64,000 nucleotides of DNA. Origin: Taxawa tesnikishii (nom. ined.) (lineage: Eukaryota > Ascomycota > Dothideomycetes > Dothideales). The DNA is taken from contig JAPDRO010000026.1 of the NCBI GenBank assembly GCA_030247885.1, positions 248,001-312,000 of the forward strand, given 5' to 3'. Shown here piece after piece: positions 11,187-21,505 of this stretch. The notes under the pieces are model-generated. The model saw only the letters and a program-made list of their open reading frames with translations. It made no database searches and was not told where the DNA came from. The translations under genes and the position numbers were made by a program. How positions within the stretch are numbered: the first letter of the stretch is position 1; each line of letters opens with the position of its first letter.

Positions 11187-12040
11187 TCACGGCTGACCAG
11201 AAGCGGGTTGACTCAACCTCCTCTCAAGCTCATCCTCCACACTCGCCCTCTGCACCTCCTCGTACCCCGGCGGCGGTTCCGCCGGCGGACTGAAAGTCTC
11301 CTGATCGCTGACCCTCCTCGCCTGCGCGGTAGCTTCGACCTCTGTCTGCTGCTCCATACTCTGCCGGGGAACTTGCTCCTCTCCCTGCGTTACTCGCGCC
11401 GGCGGTCCTGACGCGGCCTCCTCGTACGCGGGCAACTCGTCCAAATGCACATTTCCCATATCCACGCCCTCAAGTCCGCCGCTGCCTCTTCCGCGACCCG
11501 TTTCGGAGCCGATGGGGACTCCGTTCTCGCGCGCGACATCGACGGCTTGCTGCAGCCGCTCCTTGACGCGCTCGAAACGGGACTGGAAGTCGTATGCACC
11601 GCCGTCTCTAAATGTGACTTTTAGCTCCAAGGCCGGGTGGGCGGGCGGCACTCCACCGCCTTGGACGGGTCGGACCATGGCCACTAAGACGTTTGGACCG
11701 ATCCATGGGGCTGTGACGTGAGTGTCGAGGAGGTTGAGTATGGGCGCGGCGAAGGATTGGAGTTGTGGGGTTGGCGTGCTAGGGAGGTAGATTATGCGGC
11801 GGTTGGTCAGGAAGAGCGTTCCGGATGAGGAGGAGAGATGGAAAGGATCTTTGCCGGGGTACTTGTTGAGGGTTTGCAGGGTGAAAGAGGTCCTTGGTGG
11901 AGAGGTGTAGAGGGTCTGCTCGGAGGGTAGCGGCGTGAAGCTACTGGGGAGGAGAGCATGACCCAACTGCATGCGAACAGGCGTTAGTCGAGGCAGTGGG
12001 GCGGCAGTAGTAGGAAAGAGGGAACTAACTTGATGGACAT
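11187..12040 (-). CDS. WBP2-like GRAM-domain protein with PPxY motif
   Basis: This is a homologue of WW-domain-binding protein 2 and its fungal relatives. The first exon is 11 nt (12040-12030), and a 63-nt intron (GTTAGT...CAG 11967) joins it to exon 2 to give MSINWVMLS, the expected N-terminus. The GRAM region follows: LYTSPPRTSFTLQ, YPGKDPFHLSSSSGTLFLTN, RRIIYLPS, APWIGPNV, LKVTFRDGGAYDFQ, RVKERLQQAVDVAR. The tail is Pro/Gln-rich and carries PPGYEEV, a PPxY ligand for WW domains (for example of Nedd4/Rsp5 ubiquitin ligases), plus LPAYEEA. The frame breaks once in a four-base run at 11946-11949, just after the intron. One missing base restores a multiple of three. Its precise cellular role in fungi is not established. 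Confidence 0.85.
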
Positions 12041-12620
12041 GTTGGCTGTTTTGCCGTGCTCTTGCACGAACCTGGCTTGAGATGAATGTCTGTAAAGATT
12101 TGGAGGATGTCGAAGGAAGCAAAGCGGTTTTGATAGGCGGTCCTTTTGCCGTCGGAAGCCAGAAAAGCTATCGGTAGAGGTTTGTGGCTATCGGCAGGAG
12201 GCGTCGATCGAAATCGAGTTGAGGAGCGTATACTGGCCGAGAGCCGCGACGTTTGATTGTAAACTGGTGGAGTATATGAAGTGGGTGAGTAAATGGTGAT
12301 AGAGAGTGTATGGAGGGGTGACTTTTGTAAGCCACAAAGCACAAGGCTGTCGGCAGAGTGCAACGTCATCCACTGCTTTGTCTGTTCGCGTCAGGCGGAA
12401 CGCGTACGACGCGTGCTCGATCACTCTTTCACTCTACACAAATCTGTTAAAGAGGGATATTGTATGTCGGTATGTGTTTCTAGCAACGATTTGAGAAACA
12501 AGCTATCTCAGGAACAGCATGTCTCCGTCTGCTTTAGCCAAGCATTCCAGCAACTCCATTTGTAAACCTCGCCAAGCAAGTCCGTAGATAGCGAAATATC
12601 CCTCATCTCTTCGGCCATCT
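12041..12620. other. Intergenic, 5' side of the WBP2-like gene and 3' side of MER3
   Basis: Both neighbours are on the minus strand. I see no coding signal beyond short overlapping frames. Confidence 0.5.
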
Positions 12621-15600
12621 TCAAAGCGGGCCATCAACGAGCTCGAACCCTTCTCCGAACTCGTTCAGCAAGAAAGCCTTGAGCTCCGCAGTCTTTGGTG
12701 AGTCCATTCCTTGTCCGCCATTCCCGTCAACTCCGGCCTTATCTCCTTTCTTTCTCTCTCCTGCCGCCGAGTTGCCCATCAAAGCTGCAGGGGACTCGTT
12801 GCCGCGCGCGAAAGCAACGCTGTTCTCCGATGGGACATCTCGGGACGACATATTCGAGCTCTGAATAGCTGTTCTGAATTTCTTTGTGGCAAAGTAAGAT
12901 GACTGGTCCGGCGTATCCGTGTCTGTGTCTTCCAATGCTCTCTTTGGAGCAATCGCCTGGGTGACAATATTCTCATCTGTACCAGCCCGAGCAGAAACTG
13001 GGGAGCTGCTGTCCACGACGAATAGAGAGTTGCGTTCATGCTGTTGGATTGCAGGCAATGGATGACCCGACGTCAGAAGCATCGAGTCGGATGAGATGTC
13101 TGCCAGTTGGTGGGCGTCACTCTGCGATATAGGTGTATCATGTTCTCCGTCATCCATCGCAAAGTCCTCGGAGTCTTTGTAGGCCTGCTTCAAGCGCTGC
13201 GAATCTTCAAAGCCGACAAACGCAGCGTCCAGCATATCCTCATCATCGTCGAGGAAGTTCTGATCATCGTTTGTTTGCTCCTTCTGTTGTGGATCTCTCT
13301 GCATGCTTGTGTCCGTCATGTCATTGGCGCCGACACCATTGTCGGGGAAGTCATCATCGAAATCCGAGAAGTCGCCCATCCAGTCGTCACCGTAGCCTGT
13401 GGACATACCGTTACCCGCACCGGCCAGATCCTCGCTTTCGCTCTGCAGAAAGCTTAGCTTGGGCTGTGTCCCTTTCGCATACCAGAGATCAGGTTCTCTG
13501 CTGCCGATGGTTGGGATGTGTACCGACTTCTTCTGCACCTTGTCATGCAGACGGAGCACAAGGTCGGTGTTGAATTGCTTGGACTGGGTCAAATCGACCT
13601 CCTCGACTGAAGATCTTCCATGACGGCCGGAGTTCTGTCTCTTCGTAACGGACAGCTGCAGCTTCATCTGTCTCTTGTCGGGCGAAGACTGGGCGTTTTG
13701 CTCCTTCTGCTTTGCTGGTGCTTTCGCCTTCGGCGGCTTCGGCTTGTTGTCTGTGCCTTCCTTGCAACACAAGTGCTTGCAGGCGGTCTTGTCTTTACAT
13801 CGGTGACTGCACGCCCACTTCCCGTTCTCCAATTTCTTGGGCTCCCATAGTTCGTCGTAAGAAGCACTCCGAGCAGCTATGTCTTTCTCTGAGGTCCCCT
13901 TCGTTGCGCCGAATCCCTTCCCGGAGGTGCTCTGACCCACTTCAAGATCATCGATATCCTTGAATCCATCAGCACCAGCATTGTCCATGGCGCCAACAAA
14001 GTCATGATCGTCGAGTCCACCATCGCCATACTCATCACTCCCCTGACTAACTGGCCGCTGAGCTTGGAGGCGCGGTACACGTGGTCTTGATGTGTTAGGG
14101 ACACCGGCACTGCTTTGGCGCTGAGTAGCGGTAGCTGTATCATGTGGCTTCTTCTTCGGCGGAAGGAATGCAGATGGTGGAACATCTGGCCTCAGGTTCG
14201 CTTGTTTCTGTGTGCCGGCGATGTCATCACACATCACAAAACAGTTGATTGACTGTGTAGAATCCGACACCTGCGCCGAGAACAGCACGCTCTGTCCGTT
14301 CCCCAACCTCTTCGCACTGTCATCCGTCAGCAACCACGGCACCGTTTGCTCTTCTACCTACATACCTGATCCGGGCAAAATACACCTTCTTTCCATCAGA
14401 TGTGTCCGCTAGCATGCAAATGTACACCGGCTTTTTCTGGAACAGAAGCGGAGGGTCCTCGTTCAGGAACCCAATCTCTGCTTTGACCTTCACCATAGGA
14501 CACTCTTCATACCTGAAGATCTATAGTTATCAGTTCAGATCGACGTCTTCTACAACACGATGTGCCTGACTTACCGGTTGACCGACCATTTGTAGGGAAA
14601 CTCTTAGTTTTGGGAAGGCCTTCAGTCTCGCGAGCATGTTTCTTCCGAAAGGAGGGTTCTTGCTGAGAATACTCTCGATACGATGTGGCTCAGCGTCTTC
14701 GAGATCCTCGATGGACCTGATTCCGGCGGCCACCAGCTTGCGTACAGCTACCGGACCGATCGCTTCAAGCTGTTTCAGATGCAACGGCGAGTCGTCCCAG
14801 ACTCTAGCCCCCAGGCTGCGGGCCAGCATAAGAGCATTGCGAGCGGAGATAGAGTCTTCCATGTATAGCTGACAGTCGATGATACAACGGGATAAACGGT
14901 GAACGTGCTGGAAGATGAGTGCAGTGTCTGTATTGTACTGATTTCTGTGTTTGTAATCTCCAGAAGGGAAGTCGGCGTTCCCGAGAACTGATTGGATGAT
15001 CAATGAGACTTTGTGCGCCGGCAATGCGAGGTCGACCTTGATTGGAAAGCGAATGTACGGTAATTTGTTGAGTTCTTTGTAGACTTGCTTCTCGGCCGCG
15101 CGAAGACGGAGCTCCCGGAACTCATGGGCTTGTGCCAGAGCAGACAGCTTTTGCAATTAGCTCACTGTCAAGCAGTCAGAGATATGCGACCTACGATCTC
15201 AGATATCTTTGCATTTGGTGGTAAGGACAGCAAAACTGTCATGGTCGGGAAGTCGACGTAATACCTCGCCATGGCGTCACCAAATTCTGTACATTTCAAC
15301 TTCTCTTCCGCAGTAACAAGGTCATGATCTTGCAAGAGCGATATGCCACGGTTACAAATCCGCTCCAGCCGCTCATCTAGATTCCGGCCGGCAGCGTCGC
15401 CTTCAATCTTGTAGTGATCGGGATTGTCGCTGAGTCGGACGCATAGAAAGGTTCCAGACAGCCACTTCTTTGCGGTACGAAGGTCCGTAATGGTGCCGAG
15501 GCTAATCTCAGCATTGAGATGCTCAATCAGATTGAGATGAAGACTAGCGTGTGTCAGTCCGTATAGCGCTACTGTCGATGGTGGACATACCAGCTTTCCA

Positions 15601-17698
15601 GCACTTCTTGTCCACTGACCATCTTGTCGTAGTAATTGACACGTTGCATCCTCGTCATGATAACAGCTACAGCGCTTATGTCAAACTGCGGCCGACCAGC
15701 TCGTCCGAGCATTTGCATGATATCAAGATCGGAGTACTCTTTGGTTCCCATACTCTCATATGACACAGTGTTCTTGATGATAACCATGTGGCACGGTAGG
15801 TTTACACCAACAGCAAGAGTGGAGGTGCAGCAGATGACATTGATCTCTCCAGTGAGATATTCTCGCTCGACGGTTGCTCTGTCATTAGTATCCAGACCTG
15901 CGTGATGCACAGCCACACCGGCATTTACAGTGTCTGCGTCATGTTAGCTTATGGAATGTGTTGTGGTGGCACTGAGTCACCTTGCAAGTCTCTATCGCGC
16001 ACTATGAGCATCTTCTTTGGTCCTTCCCAATATCTGTTACTCGGTCCTTCCTTTGTCCACCATTCGGCCAGCGCTTTCGCCGTCTCCACGCAGGATTTCC
16101 TGGTGAAGCAGAAGATCATGATGGGCTTCCGTTGAGAGTATTTGGAGATGACACTCGGTAGCCTTCAACAGGTTAGACACCGATGACCAAGACCCATCGC
16201 CATACTCACCTCTGGTTCAGAAATCTGTCGAATGAAAAGTCGTTGGCGGTCGACTGATATCCGCAAACATACTTTTGCAACAAGACTGGTCTGAACTCTT
16301 CTCCAAACCTTTCCCTGATGGCAGGAACGTTTTGATTGTCAGGGTCTCGACCGAGCCACGTAGCGATGTCTTGGGAGTTGGGCACGGTGGCGCTCAGTGC
16401 AACAAATCTGACATCAGATCCGACAGACTTCATACGGGAAACGACAGCCTCCAGTGCAGCTCCTCGATTCTTGTTCAGGATGTGAACCTCATCAATCAGG
16501 AAGAGCTTTACCAATTGCATCAAGCGTGCATGATCTTTCCACTTCCGAGTCATGCTGTCCCACTTCTCTGGTGTAGTGACAATGATGTCCGCCGTCTGCA
16601 CAGCCTTGACAGCCGCACTGTCCGAGTCTCCAGTCAGTTCTTCGCATCGTACGTTTAGCAGGCTGAACTTGGCCTGCCAGTCACGCTTTCTCTCCGAGCA
16701 AAGAGACTTTGTAGGCGCCATGTAGATAACCTTGAAGGAATCATTGGACCATCCCTGAATGAGCCGGCAGATGGCGAGTTCAAAAATCGCAGTCTTGCCA
16801 CTGCCCGTCGGAGACGAGAGCACAAAGTTGTCATTGCTGTTGTACACGTATTTGAAGCACTTTGACTGCATAGCGTTGAAGAGCGGGAAGGGGAAGATAG
16901 AGCGGAAGCGGTCAGGAAGCTCGTGGGTGGAGACAAGCTCAATCCCTTTCACCGTTGGTGGCTGTTTCGTTCTGACCGGCAGATCGACGTTGGAGTTTGA
17001 CCCCCGGTAGGGAGAGCGAAACTCTTCGTGTGATGTAGAATGCATCTGTTCCCGCTCAGTATAGATCGCATGCTCTTTGGAGTGTCGCCTGGGTCTCGGA
17101 GCTTCCTTTCTTTGGCTGGCCCGAAAAGCAGGGCTGGAAACAGGTGCAGGGCCAGAAGATGGACCTTCGTTCGGTGCTTGAGATGGCTGATAGGCGTATT
17201 GCCCTGTTGTCAACGTTAGTATTATTTCTGTTGAGCGCCAAGTTGACGTACCAGGATCCGGTATAACACCTCGCTGTTGGGGTGTATATACAGGCTGCTG
17301 CGAATGTTGATCGTCACATTCTCTGGCTTGAGATTGTGTTGGTGGGAGCGACAGCCTCGCTCGGCCCAATGCCGCTTGTCCTTGACGACTTGAGTAATCA
17401 GGCATTCTCATCACTCGCTCATCTACGCTTCGGCTTAGCCGGTATCATGAATACCGGGTATTTTCAACATACCAAAAGAGTCAGTCTGCATAGGTTCAGC
17501 AGCATAGCCGTTTGCTTGTGAATAATCGCAATCGTATGCATCCTGAGCGTATTGTGCATCCATGTAATCGTTCGGGTCGTAGTAATGTTGCTGTCTAGGA
17601 GCTTTGCCATCCTCGTACAGCTGCTCATACTTGTACTGTGACGGCCGCCTCGCGCCATTGTTCAGACGATCAAGGGCGTCAAAGACTGAGTTGCTCAT
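12621..17698 (-). CDS. MER3: MER3/HFM1 meiotic DNA helicase
   Basis: This is an SF2 Ski2-like helicase that stabilises strand-exchange intermediates and promotes interfering meiotic crossovers. Translation starts at 17698 (MSNSVFDALDRLNNG). About ten exons give roughly 1,550 residues, and every junction I traced keeps the frame. Motifs: Walker A SPTGSGKT, MAPTKSLCSE, TTPEKWDS, DEVH, SATVPN (14-17 kb part), then GLDTNDRATVE, STLAVGVNLPCH, QMLGRAGRPQFD and SEDGDAM-type winged-helix sequence. A Sec63 region follows (LSALAQAHEFRELRLRAAEK, with a helix-hairpin-like AVRKLVAAGIRSIEDL), then an OB-like segment. The long C-terminus is disordered, with a conserved Cys/His patch (WACSHRCKDKTACKHLCC) near 13.8 kb. 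The N-terminal 200 residues are Gln/Tyr-rich. Expected to be expressed in meiosis. No frame breaks. Confidence 0.95.
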
Positions 17699-18243
17699 GC
17701 TGTGGAGCTGCCACCAAAGGTGTGTAGAAGATGTACAACCAAAGTAACAGGGTGTTCGATAGTTGAGAAATGTAAGAGAGATGAAGAGACGGTTCATGAA
17801 GAAGATTTGGGCGGGCAAGGCAGCAGCGCGTCGCTGTTTCCGAAACCGGAAGCCACCACCACCAGTGCAGATCACTTCACACACAATTTCCTGAGCCAAG
17901 TCTATCAGTTCGGCGTGAGTGAGAGAATGAGCTGTTTATACAACTCATTTGCTGAGCAGCGGCACCCTGCAACAAGATTTACTCATACGCCAACGCCGTA
18001 CAAGCTGCGATAGTAGTGTTACAGCCAACCGTGTTCGCCTACAAAACTATCAGCTCAGGCCATGTAAGCTTCACGAGAAGTATGTAGTCAACTCCTTGCT
18101 CTAGTGTAGAACTCGATGGAGTGCCGATCGCAATGCGCTACAGTGTTTGAAAGAGAACTTTAACAAGAATTCCAATTTTCCATTTTCGGGTATAGAAAAA
18201 CTGCAAGCTGAACAGTGAGGTCAACAAGCCCAGTACACAAGGT
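17699..18243. other. Intergenic, MER3 promoter and 3' flank of the transporter gene
   Basis: Nothing gene-like is visible. It should contain the MER3 promoter, but I could not identify a specific meiotic regulatory element by eye. Confidence 0.5.
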
Positions 18244-19750
18244 CTACACTTCCCGTTTCGCCTGACGCTTTTCGAAGGGGTTCCTCCGCTCAAACGTCGG
18301 TGTGCTGGGTCTGCTTGTGGTAAGTGCCTCGGTCCTGAGGGTGGACATCCCTTTCGTGTTCGGCGATTCGACATCCAGGTATGGCACATCGACTGCCCTG
18401 CCAACTGTTGTCTTTTCGTAATCCGCAATACGGATGGGTGGGATTTGGGGCTTATCATCGATGCCATAAAGATAGGTTGCTGCGAGTACGATCGCTGTGC
18501 CGAGCATGAACTGCCACCAGTCAATTTGGTGTGCTTCGAGGAAGAATGAAGGGCCGAGAGACACTCACTGTTGTTGACAGCTGGTAGTCAAAGAACCAGA
18601 CGCCAGCCATGCAGCTAAGGACGATACTGATGCTTGTGGCAAAATTCTTGCCAATGTTGTCTGCATAGTTGACGACCAGGGCCACGACGACACCGCCAAA
18701 GGCCTGCAACAAGATGGCCGTCCAGACAACCCAGTTGTACCCGGCAAAAATCCGGCCTTTGCAATCTCTGCACCATCCTTGAACACCACGCCAAGGAACA
18801 AAGCCGGGAAGAGTGAGTACAAGGAGAGCTGTACGTTCCGGACCCACACAGATGCATTGGAAGTCGTGTCCTTGAGCACCTTTTCGAAGTACACACCAGA
18901 GAATCCGGAAAGCGTGCATGCAACGACCACCGCCAAAAATCCGATTGAGGCGTTAAGCTGTGGCGTCTGAGCTGCAACATCTTCATCAATCCCCTCATAG
19001 GTAGCGGATCGCTTCGAAAGCTGACCAGCAGCTGCGTTACCTGCCATAGCAAGCTCCTCAACTGTCCGAGCAAGGTGTATGCCAGTATGCCCTTCCTTGA
19101 GATCTTGAAATGTCGGGAGATGTGTCCTGTCACCGGGCGGTATCTGCACGATAGCCACACCGACCACTAAGAGAACCAACGACAGCCACCTTTTGCGCTC
19201 AATGTCCTGTTCAGCAGCGTGACGCTAAAGACAGCCGTTGTCAGGATCTTGAGCTGGTATGTAACCTGGAAAGTACCAGCATCCAAGTTGCTTGCCGCAA
19301 TGTACTGGAGGGAGTTCTGTAGGGTATATAACATCGCCGGGATTGCTAGCTTCCAGCTATCTCCTGTGAACACGGAATGTGCGAGGTCGCCGAAGAGTGA
19401 TGTTGCTGAGGAAGAGGCGGACATGTTACTTGAGAGGTCGTAGAGGGCCATGGTGAGGGAGAAGGCCAGCTTGATGACTTCGTTCAAGAAGACGGCGGTT
19501 GATGCGAAGTATCGGTGCCCGCCAACAAGGGGCATTATCCGGGAGTAGTGCATTATCTGCTGTGCATCAGAGTACGTCCCGGAAAGCAGTACGTTTTATT
19601 CTACCAATATAAGAGCCGAATTTTGCAATGTCAGCTACCAGGTCCGTTAGCGACGAGTCGATATCAGCCTGAGAGTCCCCGTACGGTGATCAAGGAGAGG
19701 TGTTTCATAGGTACTCCCAAGAGCGTCGCTCTTCGACGCGAGGAATCCAT
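18244..19750 (-). CDS. UDP-galactose-type nucleotide-sugar transporter (Golgi)
   Basis: This is a multi-pass Golgi antiporter of the SLC35A/Gms1 family that imports a UDP-sugar, most likely UDP-galactose, in exchange for UMP. The start at 19750 gives MDSSRRRATLLGVPMKHLSL. Two small introns follow, then LTLQNSALIL and QIMHYSRIMPLVGGHRYFAS. Diagnostic stretches are STAVFLNEVIKLAFS, LQNSLQYIAASNLDAGTFQV, TYQLKILTTAVFSV, GFSGVYFEKVLKD and GYNWVVWTAILLQAFGG. The Lys/Arg-rich C-terminus (FERRNPFEKRQAKREV) resembles a retrieval or export tail. The frame breaks twice, in A4 at 19191-19194 and A5 at 18746-18750 (T5 on the coding strand); each fits one missing base. Substrate choice (UDP-Gal or UDP-GlcNAc) cannot be settled by eye. 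Confidence 0.9.
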
Positions 19751-20412
19751 GGTCGCAATGCTGATGTATCAACCAACAGCTCTTAGACGAGCAGCAAACC
19801 AGCAGACAATGATACTGAAAAGGGTCCAAACGCAATGCTAAAAGGATAGATTAGGTTGTTGTAAAGGAGTGAATGTGGGGATGCTCTATTAAGTAATGAT
19901 GCAAGCTGAAGCCAAATTCTTGATGGAGCCCAGCCGGACGAGCCGATCTTCTGGGGAAAGGCTGGAGATTGAAGCGGTCAGACGCAGGGGCGATCAGCGC
20001 GGTCCGCGCAGGACGATTGGTTAGGAGCCGCATGCTAGATCGTCCATCAGACGTTGTATGTTTCATGCAGCATGGCGAGTCTGGTTACGTGAAACACAGA
20101 GTACAGAGCAGCGGTGTGTGACGTGCCAAAACGTCGGCGTGTGACTTGTATGATTGCATCTTCGTTGAACTCTATCTAAGCCTTTGAACACCCTAAAGCC
20201 CCGTAAATCCCTATGCATGTGACCCTTGCCCAATCATTTACCCATCCATGCACCTCCCAGACACCATTTTGCTGCCAGCAACGCCTCGCTAGAACGCAGT
20301 TCAATGTAACACAACAGCGAGCCGAAAGCTGCTGCAATGACCGACCCATGTTGATCCAGCTCCCAAGCCGTGAGCCTGCTGCTTTGCACATGGTAAATGT
20401 AGTGCAAATTCA
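19751..20412. other. Intergenic between TFIIE beta (3' side) and the transporter (5' side)
   Basis: No supported gene. Two antisense open frames of about 71 codons face each other near 20.2-20.4 kb and lack any recognisable sequence. Confidence 0.5.
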
Positions 20413-21150
20413 CTATTTGCTCTTCATCTGAGAGTAGTCCTTAAGAATGCCCGCCATGTGAGTATTCGTGGACCTTCCGACTTTCCTCGAAACCCGCTTC
20501 TTCTTGTCTCTTGCGCCTGTGACCTTCACAATCTCCTTGACCTTGCTCGTAGGCGTCAATCCAGCCTTCTCCAGCTCGGTCCGCAAGTCGCTTGGGTTTG
20601 CAGGTAGCTTGATCTTGCTCCAGAAATTCTGAAAGTCCTCATCGACGTGAACTTTAAGAGACGGATCGTCCGGCCAGACCATCTTCGGCGTGTTGTCTTT
20701 CTTGTTCCTCGTGACTAGCAGTACGCCCTTCTGCTCTAGAGCGTCGATTTCGGCAACAGCGCCAGCCCAGCCCTCCTTAAGTTCCTTCACGCTGATACCC
20801 TGTGCGGTCGGCTGTCTCTGAAGATATGCAACTAACTCCTCCCCAGAGCGCACGGGGTGGATCGGCCTGAATCTGAAGCTTGGTTGACCGTTCAGGCCTT
20901 TGGGGTCATACTCGACTCTGCTATGGTTCATTAAGGCTCTTTTGAGAACATTGCGGTGGTGCTGCAGGTGTGTCGGGATGGAGAGGTAATTCCAGATGTC
21001 GTCGAAACTTATGGCCTTGTCCTTTTTCTGAAGGTGTTCGGTAGCGTAGAAGACCTGCGTCACGATCTGTTCACCCGTACTCGTGTTGGCGGGCTGGGAG
21101 TAGGTGGTAGTCATAGCGGGCTCTGGGTGCTTGCGCTTCAGCGTAGCCAT
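20413..21150 (-). CDS. TFA2: Transcription initiation factor IIE, beta subunit
   Basis: The beta subunit of TFIIE joins the RNA polymerase II pre-initiation complex, recruits TFIIH and helps promoter opening. It is a single exon of 245 residues. Core winged-helix sequences are VTQVFYATEHLQKKDKAISF, DDIWNYLSIPTHLQHHRNVL, EYDPKGLNGQPSFRFRP, ISVKELKEGW and VLLVTRNKKDNTPKMVWPDD. The C-terminus is basic (TGARDKKKRVSRKVGRSTN, then HMAGILKDYSQMK), as in other fungal orthologues. It diverges from MLP1; the start codons are 355 bp apart. I see no breaks. Confidence 0.96.
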   Translation of the reverse strand: MATLKRKHPEPAMTTTYSQPANTSTGEQIVTQVFYATEHLQKKDKAISFDDIWNYLSIPTHLQHHRNVLKRALMNHSRVEYDPKGLNGQPSFRFRPIHPVRSGEELVAYLQRQPTAQGISVKELKEGWAGAVAEIDALEQKGVLLVTRNKKDNTPKMVWPDDPSLKVHVDEDFQNFWSKIKLPANPSDLRTELEKAGLTPTSKVKEIVKVTGARDKKKRVSRKVGRSTNTHMAGILKDYSQMKSK

Positions 21151-21505
21151 GTTGTGAGTGAGTTTTAAAGGTCCTGGGGAAGGGTGTCGATGTTGTTGCG
21201 ACTGAATGCGTCCTTGTTGACCAAGTCCAGAGACTCGGCGACATGTGTGAGAGAAACGGATAAGAGAAGAAAGAGGTTGCCTATTGAGTTACTGGACAAT
21301 AAGCTGGTGGCCCGTGCATACACGCCTTGAGCATCACCTCTCAAACAGCGCGTCCGCATTTGGATGCGTGAACTCTCCATTGTGCTGCTACACAGCAGTG
21401 AATCAACCACCGACGCGTTCATTTCTTTCTTTCTTGTTGTGTCACTGATAGACATACACTCTTTTCCTTTCCTTCTAACATGCACTGAACTGCGACACTG
21501 GGAAC
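21151..21505. promoter_or_regulatory. Shared divergent promoter of TFIIE beta and MLP1
   Basis: The two start codons are 355 bp apart on opposite strands, so this short interval must carry both promoters. It includes a pyrimidine-rich stretch (ttctttctttcttgttg) near 21422 upstream of MLP1. Confidence 0.55.
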
